Counted from the first letter of the stretch, positions 16,155 to 26,292 are shown. The stretch: DNA of 64,000 nt from Culturomica massiliensis (GCF_900091655.1 NZ_LT594621.1:3306532-3370531), one strand, 5' to 3'. Made by a program: numbers and translations. The notes: generated from the sequence alone by a model not told the origin.

Positions 16155-17099
16155 ATGGAAAACCGTTTTGAGATACATTTTGCGCCGATACAGGGGTATA
16201 CGGACTGGATATATAGAAATACTTTCGCCTGCTTTTTCGGTGGTGTAGACGCTTATTATACCCCTTTTATACGGTTGGAAAAAGGGAATGCTTTCCGTAA
16301 CCGGGATATGCGTGATTTAGATCCGAAAAACAATACGGTTGCCCGTCTTATCCCTCAGATATTACCGGGCTCTCCTGAAGAATTCCGTATATTGGCCGGA
16401 AAAATCCGGGAAATGGGATATCGGCAGGCGGATATTAATTTCGGTTGTCCTTTTCCGTTGATAGCCCATCAGAAAAAAGGAGCCGGAATCTTACCTTATC
16501 CGGAACGGGTGAAAACGGTCTTACAGACTATAGATGAATTTCCCGATCTGGATTTTTCATTAAAAATGCGTTTGGGGTGGGAATCGGCAGGTGAATGTAT
16601 GGATTTGTTATCTGTAATTAATAATCTTCGCCTTTGCTGGATAACGGTTCATGCACGAACAGGAAAACAACAATATAAGGGTACGGTGGACGAGGAAGGA
16701 TTCGCTTCATTCTATCGGCAATGTACCCGTCCTCTTTTTTATAATGGAGATTTGATATCGGTTGAGCAGATTCAGAATATTGTGGCCCAATACCCCCTGC
16801 TCAGGGGTGTTTTTGTAGGACGTGGATTATTGTCTTCGCCTTTATTGGCCGCCGATTTTCAAGGAAATGAAACTTTTTCGGAAGAATTACGTAAAAAGCG
16901 TTTTTTTGATTTTCATGAGGCCCTTTTTTCTGCTTATGAAAGTTATTTTAACGATGAAAGATTGCTTTTACAAAAGATGAAATCGGTATGGGATTATTTT
17001 TTACCTGAAACCGACCGTAAATGGCTTAAACGAATACGCAAAGCCGGTCGCCGGGACGACTATCAGATCGTAATAAAAGAACTGTTCAGAACAAATTAA
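16155..17099 (+). CDS. tRNA-dihydrouridine synthase
   Basis: 314 residues. FMN-dependent TIM-barrel enzyme that reduces uridines in the tRNA D-loop. It shows the N-terminal FAPIQGYTD, the catalytic cysteine in INFGCPFP, LKMRLGWES, ITVHARTGKQ and the FMN phosphate-binding FVGRGLLSSP. Which of the D-loop positions it modifies cannot be told; the overall motifs look closer to the DusC type. A TATTTTTG box at 16143-16150 ends four bases before the ATG. Confidence 0.92.
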   Translation: MENRFEIHFAPIQGYTDWIYRNTFACFFGGVDAYYTPFIRLEKGNAFRNRDMRDLDPKNNTVARLIPQILPGSPEEFRILAGKIREMGYRQADINFGCPFPLIAHQKKGAGILPYPERVKTVLQTIDEFPDLDFSLKMRLGWESAGECMDLLSVINNLRLCWITVHARTGKQQYKGTVDEEGFASFYRQCTRPLFYNGDLISVEQIQNIVAQYPLLRGVFVGRGLLSSPLLAADFQGNETFSEELRKKRFFDFHEALFSAYESYFNDERLLLQKMKSVWDYFLPETDRKWLKRIRKAGRRDDYQIVIKELFRTN

Positions 17100-17131
17100 A
17101 GGAGGCTTTATTACCTCCGGTTTTATAAAAG

Positions 17132-17506
17132 ATGCGAAAAGTTTTATATATCAGTATCGGGATTCTTTCCGTGTGTTTGGGTATCATTGGGATATTTGTC
17201 CCGGGACTGCCGACAACCCCTTTTCTATTGTTGAGTTCCTGGCTTTTTTACAAAAGTTCTAAACGAATGCACGATTTTTTACACCGTTCGAAGTGGCTGG
17301 GGGATTATATCCGGCGTTATGAATCGAAACAGGGAGTAAGTTGGACCTCAAAGCTGATTTCAATCGGCTGTATGTGGACGATGATTTCTATTTCCGCTTT
17401 TGTTGTTCTGGAAAATTGGCATTTTCGTATCCTGCTTCTTGTTTTAGGGCTGATCGGTACGGTAAGCGTAATTTTTATTGTTCCTACTTCTAAAAAAGAC
17501 CGGTAA
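17132..17506 (+). CDS. YbaN/DUF454 inner-membrane protein
   Basis: 124 residues with about three membrane segments (residues ~5-30, ~75-95, ~98-118). The N-terminal pattern GIIGIFVPGLPTTPFLLLSSWLFYKSSKR is diagnostic of the DUF454/YbaN family, whose function is not known. It starts 32 bases after the Dus gene on the same strand; the gap holds only a small GGAGG/CCTCC hairpin. Confidence 0.88.
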   Translation: MRKVLYISIGILSVCLGIIGIFVPGLPTTPFLLLSSWLFYKSSKRMHDFLHRSKWLGDYIRRYESKQGVSWTSKLISIGCMWTMISISAFVVLENWHFRILLLVLGLIGTVSVIFIVPTSKKDR

Positions 17507-17878
17507 TTTCTGAAATAAATAAAGTCAGTCTTTGGCTTTTGAATCGTTATTTTTTAAGAATTATTTAATTTTTGAGAGCTGATTTGTTGGATAATATGTA
17601 AATATTATTTAAATTTCCCGTCTCTTAAAGAATTGTGTGTACGATCTATATTTGGGATAAATATATTGATATTCAGGATTTTTACCTGAAAAAATACCTT
17701 CCTTTTGATTGTTAAAAAAATCTTAACTTTCTTCTGTTTTTGTTTCGTAGGATACATTATTGGTAATCAATGTTTTGTGTTTTCAGAATTTTCAAGTTTA
17801 GTTGACATTAAAAAACGAACGTTTTTTTTGGCTGTAGTCCATAAAGGCGTTTAATGTTTAACCTAAAATTGAGTATTT
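17507..17878 (+). promoter_or_regulatory. susC upstream region
   Basis: 372 bases without a gene. It contains a TATATTTG box at 17647-17654 (a possible -7 element, but with no TTG at the right distance) and a perfect inverted repeat AAAAAACG-AA-CGTTTTTT at 17810-17827, fifty bases before the susC start. If the box is used, the 5' leader would be over 200 bases. No regulator gene is adjacent. Confidence 0.4.
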
Positions 17879-20800
17879 ATGAAAAAACGAATCGGACTTT
17901 TCGTATTCCTGTCATTTATAGGAATGCAAACGATTTTTGCCCAGACCGTTACAATAAACGGAAGGGTAACGGATGTTGCGGATAATGCGCCTTTACCCGG
18001 AGTAAGTGTTAGAATAAAGGGTAGTTCGGTCGGGGTGGCAACGGATATCGACGGGAAATATACTTTACCTGTGAACCGGCAAGATGTGTTGGAATTTTCG
18101 TTCGTGGGGATGGAAACGGTGGAAGTTCCCGTCGGAGATAAAAACGTGATTGACGTGCAAATGAAAGCGGTTTCCTTGAAAATGGAAGAAGTGGTGGTGA
18201 CGGCTCAGGGGATGACCCGTCAGCAGAAGGCTTTGGGATATTCGGTGCAGAACCTGAAATCGGAAGAGTTGATGCAAACCCGTCAGATGGACTTGAATAA
18301 TGCTTTAGTCGGAAAAGTAGCCGGGGTACGTTTTTGGGGAAGTTCGGGAGCTACCTTCGATGCCGGAAAAATTGTTTTAAGGGGAACCAGTTCATTGAAT
18401 GCCGGAGGGAGTGAGCCGATTTATGTGGTGGATGGGGTGATTACCAGTGCCAATTCGATCAACATGGATGATGTGGAGTCGGTAAATGTGCTGAAAGGAC
18501 CTGCTGCGACCGCTTTGTATGGTTCCCGTGGAGGTGACGGGGCGATTATTATTAAAACGAAGGGGTTGAAAGGGCAACGTATGGCTATAAATCTTAGTCA
18601 TACACTTGCTTTTGAAAAAGTATACCTGCATGGAGATTATCAGAATGAATACGGAGGTGGAAATTTGGGTGCTACGGCAGAGATGTATACTTTTAAGTAT
18701 GATCCGTCGAAACATCCGGCTTATTTGAGTATCATGGACGGAGCTCCTTATTATGATTACGCTTCTGACGTAAGCTGGGGCCCCAGGATGGACGGACGTA
18801 TGTATGCTCCCTGGTATGCCTGGGATCCTACTCATCCAAAATTCGGGCAGTTGGCCCGGTTCAGTCCGCCTCCGAAAGATAACCTGGAAGAATTGTTCCA
18901 AACCGGGATGATAAATACAACCAATGTATCGGTAGCTCATTCGGGGAAAAATTACATGTCGCGTGTTTCTTTTACGAATATATCCCGGAAAGGGATTATG
19001 CCCAATAGTGATGCGGCCCGCCGTTTCCTGTCCATCAAGACGAATTTTAAAGCTTCCGAACGGTTGAATATTGCTTTGGATTATAAATATTCATACCGGC
19101 GGAATCACAATAATGCTCAGGAAGGATACGGAAATACGGGAAATGCTTTTTATACCTTTACCCAGTGGTTTCACCGGAATGTAGATGTCCGGGACTTGAA
19201 AGATTACAAACGTCCGGACGGTACGTTCCGTTCCTGGAACATCAATTCTCCGACAAATTTAAAGCCTACTTATCATAACAATCCTTTCGCTATTTTTTAC
19301 GAGGAAAACTGGCAGAGTGTCTATCAGTGGAATGTCTTCAGTGCGGATGCTTCCTATGAAATCCTTAGTAACCTGAAAGCCGGTATACGGGTAAACGGTA
19401 ATTTACGTAATTATAACAGTTATACGGCTATCCCGATGAATCTGCTGGGAGAAACATCGCGTTACTCAACCAGTCAGAATAGTTTGATTGATATGCAGAT
19501 ACAGGGACGTGTAACTTGGTCCGATCAGTTTTTCGCTAATAAGTTGGCTTTGGATGCGGCTTTTTTCCTTGAAAACCGGAATTACCGGTATGAATCGGTG
19601 GGTGCTTTTACCCGGGACGGACTGATTATCGATAAATTTTTCAATGTCAGTGCTTCTTCCGGACTTCCGGGAGGAGAGAACAGTAAAACCCGCATGAAGG
19701 AGAGAAGTGTGTATGGGACGGTAACGGCCGGTTGGGACAATACCTATTATTTGGATCTTTCCTTGCGAAACGATTGGAGTTCGACCTTGCCCAAAGATAA
19801 AAACAGTTATTTGTACGGGGGTGTGTCTGCTTCTGTTATTGCCAGCAATTGGCTTAAGTCCGAGTGGCTGAGTTTCTGGAAATTGCGTGCCTCCGTTGCA
19901 CAGGTGGGTAAATCGACGAGTGCCTATAATATTTCGGAAGTGTATACGACGACGAAATACGGACAATTGACGGCGATGAGGCATGACGACCGGATGAAGG
20001 ACCCGAATATCAAACCCACGATTTCCACGGCTTATGAGATCGGTACCGAATTCCGCTTGTTTAAAGACCGGATTTGGGGAGATTTTAATTTCTATAACCG
20101 GGATGCTAAAAATCAGATCATTAATATCGGTTTGACCCCTGCTTCCGGGTATTCTTCACGTACGATAAATGCCGGTAAAATCCGGAACCGGGGAGTTGAG
20201 CTGGCTATCGGCGGTTCGGTGGTTAAAACAAAGGATTGGATTTGGGATTTGAATTTCAATATCGCCCGGAATGTAAATACATTGATTGAATTGGATGGAA
20301 ATTTGAAAACATACAATTGGGCCTGGCTGAGTTATAGTACCCGTTTGTATCTGGTAGCGGAGGTAGGTCAACCGATCGGTGTGATTCAGGGATCTGTCTG
20401 GGAAAAGGACGGGCAGGGTAATAAGATTTTGCGTAAACGGTCGAATGAAGGCCATCCTTACGGAGACTATACCTTGAATACGGTCAATAATGCAAAAGAA
20501 AAACTGGGTAACGTACAGCCGGATGCTACGGGAGGATTTTCGACTTCGCTCCGGTATAAAAATCTGGCTTTCGGGGCGTCTTTCGATTATCAGATCGGTG
20601 GAAATGTGGCTTCCGTCAGTAATATGTTCGGCGAAATGGCCGGTTTATTGGAAACAACCGTCGGTAAAAACGACCGGGGAGTGGACATCCGTATGCCGTT
20701 GGAACAGAACGGAGGGATAAAAGTGGAAGGTGTCGTCAAAAATCCGGATGGGACATACTCACCTGTGTCTACTCATGTTGCCGCCAATTATTATTTTGAT

Positions 20801-21082
20801 AAAAAAGGGAGTATCTGGGAAGACTATGTATATGATGCCAGTTATCTGAAATTGCGTGAAATTTCGCTGACGTATACCGTACCGGTGAGTTTGCTCAAAC
20901 GTTTGGGCGGAGGAATCAAATCAGCCAGTTTGTCATTTGTGGCCCAGAATCCCTGGTTGATTTATTCGGGTATGCCCAATGTAGATGTTTCGGAGGTCGG
21001 TAATGCTTATAACAGCTATATAGAGCAGGGACAGGTTGCAAGTACCCGGAGTTTCGGTTTTACCATAGATATGACATTTTAA
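17879..21082 (+). CDS. SusC/RagA-family TonB-linked outer membrane transporter
   Basis: 1067 residues. Signal peptide to about residue 21, then a carboxypeptidase-regulatory-like domain (ITINGRVTD... through ~105), a TonB plug with the SusC hallmark GTSSLNAGGSEPIYVVDG and GPAATALYGSRGGDGAI, and a long beta-barrel ending in Phe (FGFTIDMTF), as expected for insertion by BAM. It forms a lidded pore with the SusD-like partner encoded 16 bases downstream. No glycosidase, sulfatase, sigma/anti-sigma or hybrid sensor gene is next to it, so the ligand could be peptide, glycan or something else. Confidence 0.95.
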   Translation: MKKRIGLFVFLSFIGMQTIFAQTVTINGRVTDVADNAPLPGVSVRIKGSSVGVATDIDGKYTLPVNRQDVLEFSFVGMETVEVPVGDKNVIDVQMKAVSLKMEEVVVTAQGMTRQQKALGYSVQNLKSEELMQTRQMDLNNALVGKVAGVRFWGSSGATFDAGKIVLRGTSSLNAGGSEPIYVVDGVITSANSINMDDVESVNVLKGPAATALYGSRGGDGAIIIKTKGLKGQRMAINLSHTLAFEKVYLHGDYQNEYGGGNLGATAEMYTFKYDPSKHPAYLSIMDGAPYYDYASDVSWGPRMDGRMYAPWYAWDPTHPKFGQLARFSPPPKDNLEELFQTGMINTTNVSVAHSGKNYMSRVSFTNISRKGIMPNSDAARRFLSIKTNFKASERLNIALDYKYSYRRNHNNAQEGYGNTGNAFYTFTQWFHRNVDVRDLKDYKRPDGTFRSWNINSPTNLKPTYHNNPFAIFYEENWQSVYQWNVFSADASYEILSNLKAGIRVNGNLRNYNSYTAIPMNLLGETSRYSTSQNSLIDMQIQGRVTWSDQFFANKLALDAAFFLENRNYRYESVGAFTRDGLIIDKFFNVSASSGLPGGENSKTRMKERSVYGTVTAGWDNTYYLDLSLRNDWSSTLPKDKNSYLYGGVSASVIASNWLKSEWLSFWKLRASVAQVGKSTSAYNISEVYTTTKYGQLTAMRHDDRMKDPNIKPTISTAYEIGTEFRLFKDRIWGDFNFYNRDAKNQIINIGLTPASGYSSRTINAGKIRNRGVELAIGGSVVKTKDWIWDLNFNIARNVNTLIELDGNLKTYNWAWLSYSTRLYLVAEVGQPIGVIQGSVWEKDGQGNKILRKRSNEGHPYGDYTLNTVNNAKEKLGNVQPDATGGFSTSLRYKNLAFGASFDYQIGGNVASVSNMFGEMAGLLETTVGKNDRGVDIRMPLEQNGGIKVEGVVKNPDGTYSPVSTHVAANYYFDKKGSIWEDYVYDASYLKLREISLTYTVPVSLLKRLGGGIKSASLSFVAQNPWLIYSGMPNVDVSEVGNAYNSYIEQGQVASTRSFGFTIDMTF

Positions 21083-21098
21083 TTAAAACAACAGGATT

Positions 21099-22553
21099 AT
21101 GAAAACGATAAAATTATTGATACTGATTATCGCCGGAATGATATTGCTTTCGCGTTGCGACGATTTTGGAAGTGTAAATGTGGATCCCAATAAGGTATCG
21201 ACTCCGGATACCCGTTATCTCTTTATGTATACTGCGCTCTATGTTCCTAATTTTGCCTGGGTGGGCAATTACGATCCCTGGAATCAGTTGTATCCTCAGT
21301 ATATTGCCGAGCGGTTGAATATTCAGTATTCGAATTATGCTATGACGGAATTCAATACGAGTGGTTATTACCGCCGGATGATCCGTAATCTGGACGATAT
21401 TATCCAGCTTTGTTCGGATGAAAAAACGAAAGGAGCAACCTGGGTACAGGCGTTCGGTAAGATTGAAAACCAGATTGCTGTAGCCCGTACATTGCGGGCC
21501 TATGCCTATATGCATTTGACGGATGCTTTGGGAATGATTCCTTATTCGGAAGCCAATAAAGCTTTGGAAGGTTTGTATACCCCTAAATACGATACCCAGG
21601 AATTTATTTATACCGATCTTGACAAAGAGCTGAACGAAGCTTTTACTCAATTCGATGTTTCTGCGGGGCTGGACGGGACATTTGATATATTTTACAAGGG
21701 GGATATGAATAAATGGAAAAGATTGAATGCAACTTTGCGTATGATGATGGCGATTAAATTATCGAAGGTCGCTCCAGCCATCGGGAAAACCCGTTTTGCC
21801 AAGGCTTATGCCGACGGTGGAATTACTGCAAATACAGATTTGTTCAAATATGCCTATCTGCCTGAAAATGCGAATGCCAATCCTTTGTGGGAGAATATGA
21901 TTTTAGACGGGCGATGGGATTTTGTTCCTTCAGCTACAATTATCGATCAGTTGAAAGCTTATCACGATCCGCGTTTAAAGGCTTATACAGTTCCGAATGA
22001 GAACGGGGAGTATATCGGATTGCCTTACGGGTTGCGGAAGGACGACCTGCCTTCCTGGCAGACCGGAAGTTATTGCAATTTTCATCCGAAATATTATAAA
22101 CAGGATGCGGCGATTACAATTATCTCGCCTTCCCACGCTCTGTTGTTGTGCGCAGAAGCTGCTGTAAGGGGATGGATTGGTGCGGATGCAGAATCGCTTT
22201 ATAAAGCCGGTATAGAAGCTTCATTCAGTCAGCATGAATTGGAATATGATCTGGATGCTTATTGTGCGCAGCAGGAGGTGGAATTTGCCGGTACGGAGGA
22301 ACAGAAAATTGCTAAAATCGCTATGCAGCGCTGGCTGGCTAATTTTATGCAGGACGGAATCGAAGCCTGGTCGGACTGGAGACGTTTGGGCGTTCCCGAT
22401 CTGAAGCCGGGTCCGAATGCGGACGTAACCCATATTCCCTATCGCCGTCATTATGCGTCGGACGATTTTACTCCCAATATGGCAAATTACGAGGCCGCTA
22501 TCGCTTTACAGGGGCCGGATAATTTCGATACCCGGGTATGGTGGAATAAATGA
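21099..22553 (+). CDS. SusD/RagB-family outer membrane lipoprotein
   Basis: 484 residues, surface ligand-binding partner of the SusC protein. Signal sequence MKTIKLLILIIAGMILLSRC with the anchor Cys at residue 20, followed by the helical TPR-like SusD fold (ARTLRAYAYMHLTDALGMIPYSEA, LNATLRMMMAIKLSK, SPSHALLLCAEAA). These blocks resemble the SusD_like_2 subgroup. It is co-transcribed with susC and closed by the hairpin at 22599-22638. Confidence 0.93.
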   Translation: MKTIKLLILIIAGMILLSRCDDFGSVNVDPNKVSTPDTRYLFMYTALYVPNFAWVGNYDPWNQLYPQYIAERLNIQYSNYAMTEFNTSGYYRRMIRNLDDIIQLCSDEKTKGATWVQAFGKIENQIAVARTLRAYAYMHLTDALGMIPYSEANKALEGLYTPKYDTQEFIYTDLDKELNEAFTQFDVSAGLDGTFDIFYKGDMNKWKRLNATLRMMMAIKLSKVAPAIGKTRFAKAYADGGITANTDLFKYAYLPENANANPLWENMILDGRWDFVPSATIIDQLKAYHDPRLKAYTVPNENGEYIGLPYGLRKDDLPSWQTGSYCNFHPKYYKQDAAITIISPSHALLLCAEAAVRGWIGADAESLYKAGIEASFSQHELEYDLDAYCAQQEVEFAGTEEQKIAKIAMQRWLANFMQDGIEAWSDWRRLGVPDLKPGPNADVTHIPYRRHYASDDFTPNMANYEAAIALQGPDNFDTRVWWNK

Positions 22554-22598
22554 CATATTCGAAAGGCTGTAAATATTCCACCTGGGTATTGATAGATG

Positions 22599-22638
22599 GG
22601 CTGTCCGAAAGAGTCGAAACCGACTTGATCGGACAGCC
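22599..22638. terminator. terminator hairpin between susD and leuS
   Basis: Nested stem: outer arms GGCTGTCCGA / TCGGACAGCC, inner arms AGTCG / CGACT. It lies between the convergent stops of susD and leuS; the T run is weak on both sides. Confidence 0.65.
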
Positions 22639-22651
22639 TTATTCGGATGGA

Positions 22652-25420
22652 TCAGACAACGATGTTTACGATCTTTTTGGGGACGATAATCATTTTCCGG
22701 ATTTCTTTTCCGTCCAGGTATTTGGCGGTTTCCGGAGCAGCTTTTACGGCGGCTTCGATTTCCGCATGATCTGCTGCCAGAGACAAGGCCAGTTTAAAAC
22801 GGACTTTTCCGTTGAACGATACCGGGTATTCGAAACTGTCTTCTACCAGGAATTTTTCGTTCCATTCGGGGAATACTGCCGTCGTAACACTATCGGCATG
22901 TCCCAGTTTATGCCATAATTCTTCGGCGATATGGGGAGCAAAAGGAGCGATGGTGATAACCAAAGGTTCGAGTATGGCCCGTTTGCTGCATTTTAAGCCT
23001 GTCAGTTCGTTGGTACAGATCATAAAAGCCGGAATCGAAGTGTTGAATGAAAAATTCTCGATATCGGATTCGATTTTCTTGATGGTCTTATGCAATGTCT
23101 TCAGTTCTTCTTTGGTCGGTTCTTCATCTGTAATGATCAGTTTGTCGTCGTTGACGTATAATCTCCAGAATTTTTTCAGGAATTTGAAAACACCGTCTAT
23201 ACCTTGTGTATCCCACGGTTTATGGGCTTCCAGCGGTCCGAGGAACATTTCGTAAAGACGAAGGGTATCGGCTCCGAATTCCTCAATGATATCGTCCGGA
23301 TTAACGACGTTGTACATGGATTTGGACATTTTTTCCACCGCCCAGCCGCAGATGTATTTTCCGTCTTCCAGGATAAATTCCGCGTTGGCGTATTCCGGCA
23401 TCCAATTGCGGAAGGCTTCCTGGTCGAGAACGTCATTGTGTACGATATTGACGTTGACATGGATTTCCGTTGTTTCGTATTGGTCTTTTAACCCGTAGGA
23501 AACGAATTTATTGGTGCCCTGTATCCGGTAAACGAAGTTGGAGCGTCCTTGTATCATCCCTTGATTGATCAGCTTCTTGAACGGTTCGGATTCGCATACA
23601 TACCCCAGATCATACAGAAAGTGATTCCAGAAACGGGAATAGATCAGGTGGCCGGTGGCATGTTCGGCTCCTCCCAGATATAAATCGACATTTTTCCAAT
23701 ATTCGTTGGCTTCTTTGCTTACCAATGCCTTGTCGTTGTGCGGATCCATGTAGCGTAAGTAGTAAGCTGAAGAACCTGCAAATCCGGGCATGGTATTTAA
23801 TTCCAGCGGATAACCTTCTTCTGTTTGCCAATTTTGGGCCCGTCCCAATGGCGGTTCTCCGGTTTCCGTCGGTAGGTATTTGTCGATTTCCGGTAGCTCG
23901 AGCGGTAATTTCGATTCATCCAGCATATAAGGCATATCGTCTTTGTAATAAACCGGAAACGGTTCTCCCCAATAGCGTTGGCGGCTGAAAATAGCGTCCC
24001 GCAAACGGTAATTGATTTTGCTTTTGCCGATCCCCCGCTTTTCTACGTCTTCGGCGATGTATTTAATCGCTTCTTTGACCTCCATGCCATTGATTACACC
24101 GCTGTTGATCATTTTTCCTTCCTTGGCATCGTAGGAACTTTCAGAAAGGTCGATCGGCTGGCCGTTGTCAATGACCGGTACGATGGGCAGATTGAATTTA
24201 CGGGCAAAGGCATAGTCCCGGCTATCGTGGGCCGGAACAGCCATAATAGCTCCTGTTCCGTAACCGGCAAGCACGTATTCACTGATCCATACGGGTATGG
24301 CCTGTTGTGTAAAAGGATTGACGGCATATGAACCCGTGAATACTCCGGTTACTTTTTTGACTTCACTTTGACGTTCCCGTTCGGTACGTTTTGCTACGTA
24401 GTCGAGGTATTCATTCACGGCTTGCTGCTGGGCCGGAGTGGTCAGTTGCTTTACGTAATCACTTTCCGGAGCCAGTACCATAAAGCTGACACCGAAAATC
24501 GTATCGGGGCGGGTGGTGAATACCTGTAATTTCAAGTCGTTGTTTTTCACATCGAAAATGATATCGGCACCTTGTGAGCGTCCGATCCAGTTGCGTTGGA
24601 TGTCTTTGAGGGAATCCGACCAGTTGATCCGGTCCAATCCGTCGAGCAGGCGCTGTGCGTAGGCAGAAACGCGTAGCGACCATTGACGCATTTTTTTCTG
24701 TACGACCGGATAGCCGCCCCGCACGGACAGGCCTTCTTTCACTTCGTCGTTTGCCAGTACGGTACCCAGTTGGGGGCACCAGTTGACCATGGTTTCAGCC
24801 AGGTAAGCCAAACGATAATTCAACAGAATCTCCTGTTGTTCCTTTTCAGTTTTAGTTTTCCATTCTTCTGCCGTAAATTGAAGGTTTTCCCCACAAGCTA
24901 CATTTAATCCTTCAGTTCCTGTATTTTCAAAAGCTTTCACTAATTCTGCAATAGGCATTGCCTTTTGTTCGTCGTTGCAATAAAAACTATTGAACATCTG
25001 GATAAAAGCCCATTGTGTCCACTTGTAATAGTGGGGATCGCAAGTGCGGATTTCCCGGTTCCAATCGAATGAAAAACCGATTTTATCCAGTTGTTCCCGG
25101 TAACGGGCTATATTTTTATCCGTTGTGATAGCGGGATGTTGGCCGGTTTGAATGGCATATTGTTCTGCCGGCAAGCCATAGGCATCGTATCCCATGGGAT
25201 GAAGTACGTTAAAACCTTTGAGGCGTTTGTAACGGGAGTATATGTCGGAAGCGATATAACCGAGCGGATGTCCTACATGCAAGCCTGCTCCCGAAGGATA
25301 AGGAAACATGTCCAATACGTAGTATTTCGGTTTGGCAGGATCTGTGTCTACCTGATAGGTTTTGTGTTCTTTCCAGTAGCTTTGCCATTTTTTCTCGACT
25401 TCCTTGAAATTATATTCCAT
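22652..25420 (-). CDS. leuS: leucyl-tRNA synthetase
   Basis: 922 residues, full-length class I synthetase. The HIGH signature appears as HVGH in PYPSGAGLHVGHPLGY, and the KMSKS loop in VEKMSKSMYNVV. The CP1 editing domain is present (TTRPDTIFGVSFMVLAPE and GTGAIMAVPAHDSRDY). It charges tRNA-Leu and hydrolyses mischarged products. A TATCTTTG box at 25461-25468 lies 40 bases upstream on its strand. Confidence 0.98.
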   Translation of the reverse strand: MEYNFKEVEKKWQSYWKEHKTYQVDTDPAKPKYYVLDMFPYPSGAGLHVGHPLGYIASDIYSRYKRLKGFNVLHPMGYDAYGLPAEQYAIQTGQHPAITTDKNIARYREQLDKIGFSFDWNREIRTCDPHYYKWTQWAFIQMFNSFYCNDEQKAMPIAELVKAFENTGTEGLNVACGENLQFTAEEWKTKTEKEQQEILLNYRLAYLAETMVNWCPQLGTVLANDEVKEGLSVRGGYPVVQKKMRQWSLRVSAYAQRLLDGLDRINWSDSLKDIQRNWIGRSQGADIIFDVKNNDLKLQVFTTRPDTIFGVSFMVLAPESDYVKQLTTPAQQQAVNEYLDYVAKRTERERQSEVKKVTGVFTGSYAVNPFTQQAIPVWISEYVLAGYGTGAIMAVPAHDSRDYAFARKFNLPIVPVIDNGQPIDLSESSYDAKEGKMINSGVINGMEVKEAIKYIAEDVEKRGIGKSKINYRLRDAIFSRQRYWGEPFPVYYKDDMPYMLDESKLPLELPEIDKYLPTETGEPPLGRAQNWQTEEGYPLELNTMPGFAGSSAYYLRYMDPHNDKALVSKEANEYWKNVDLYLGGAEHATGHLIYSRFWNHFLYDLGYVCESEPFKKLINQGMIQGRSNFVYRIQGTNKFVSYGLKDQYETTEIHVNVNIVHNDVLDQEAFRNWMPEYANAEFILEDGKYICGWAVEKMSKSMYNVVNPDDIIEEFGADTLRLYEMFLGPLEAHKPWDTQGIDGVFKFLKKFWRLYVNDDKLIITDEEPTKEELKTLHKTIKKIESDIENFSFNTSIPAFMICTNELTGLKCSKRAILEPLVITIAPFAPHIAEELWHKLGHADSVTTAVFPEWNEKFLVEDSFEYPVSFNGKVRFKLALSLAADHAEIEAAVKAAPETAKYLDGKEIRKMIIVPKKIVNIVV

Positions 25421-25460
25421 AACGCTATGTGATATTTATTTATGATTTCATTTTGAGGCA

Positions 25461-25468
25461 CAAAGATA
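25461..25468 (-). promoter_or_regulatory. possible -7 element for leuS
   Basis: Minus-strand TATCTTTG fits TAnnTTTG, about 40 bases ahead of the leuS ATG. No -33 element at the expected distance; no Leu-rich leader peptide was seen. Confidence 0.4.
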
Positions 25469-25521
25469 TAAAGGAAAAACCAAAAGCTGAAACGGAGAGA
25501 AGGAAATAAAAAAACAGACAT

Positions 25522-25558
25522 AAAAAACGTGCAGACAGATTTACCGCCTGCACGTTTT
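25522..25558 (-). terminator. terminator after the surface-lipoprotein group
   Basis: 11-bp stem AAAACGTGCAG / CTGCACGTTTT, followed on the minus strand by a T run, directly after the stop codon of the gene at 25576. Confidence 0.8.
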
Positions 25559-25575
25559 AATATGTCCGCAAATTT

Positions 25576-26292
25576 TTATTTCTGTGTAGAAGGAGCTAAA
25601 TTGAAATTCAATCCCATTTCGAATTTGGTACTTTCATTGACGATAACCACCATATCGGCCATAGCCATTTTCATCATCATAATCATGAAATCGCCGTTTG
25701 CGTCCATACCCTGAACAATTTCGTTAATCAGGCCCATAAAAGGCTGCATCATATCCCGGGTCACGTAGGCTTCCAATTTGTTGTTTGTAATTTTGTAGTT
25801 AAGAGGAAGGCCTTCTTTCAGAATTTTGTCCAGGTCGATGGCCGGATTCTCTGAGGCTCTGGATGTCAGTGAAGGCAATCCGTCCGGAAACATCACGTCT
25901 AAGTGCGGTATCAGGTAAACTTTGTCCCCTTTGATTTTGTAAGAAACTGCTCCGGCAGGAGATTGGGTGGGTTGACCGTCCTCCCCTTTGATGGAAGCAA
26001 CCAGTTCACCGTCGGCTTTGAACGTGACATTGAACAGGTATTCTTTTACATAAGCCCCCATTAATTCATTGATGACATTTCCAAAGTCTTTGTTGGAAAT
26101 GTGATTTTCGATGAACATAACAGAGTCGGTGGCGTTTTCCAAACGAACATTGATTATCGGGTCGTTCTCATCTCCGGTTGCTGTGTTCCAGGTGTTTACC
26201 AACGGAGATACATCGTCGTCATCGTCACTACAAGAGGTGAATGCTGCACAGCTTAAGGCAAGCATGAATAAATAAAGTAATCCTTTTTTCAT
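25576..26292 (-). CDS. putative lipoprotein, DUF4925-like
   Basis: 238 residues. Signal sequence with lipobox FTSC, then an acidic SDDDDD stretch typical of surface-exported Bacteroidetes lipoproteins. The body begins with a lipocalin-like strand pattern (NTWNTATGDENDPIINVRLENATDS) and holds a middle helical part. It resembles uncharacterised lipoproteins of the DUF4925 kind but I am not certain. It is the last of three minus-strand genes for cell-surface proteins (28722 to 25576). Confidence 0.6.
   Translation of the reverse strand: MKKGLLYLFMLALSCAAFTSCSDDDDDVSPLVNTWNTATGDENDPIINVRLENATDSVMFIENHISNKDFGNVINELMGAYVKEYLFNVTFKADGELVASIKGEDGQPTQSPAGAVSYKIKGDKVYLIPHLDVMFPDGLPSLTSRASENPAIDLDKILKEGLPLNYKITNNKLEAYVTRDMMQPFMGLINEIVQGMDANGDFMIMMMKMAMADMVVIVNESTKFEMGLNFNLAPSTQK

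Noticed and set aside
17100..17131. GGAGG...CCTCC hairpin before the YbaN gene as a ribosome-binding site or terminator
   Set aside because: Too small and without a T run for a terminator, and the AGGAGG is 30 bases from the start, so it is neither by itself.
17879..22553. Full polysaccharide utilisation locus
   Set aside because: Only SusC and SusD are present; no carbohydrate-active enzyme, sensor or sigma/anti-sigma gene is nearby.
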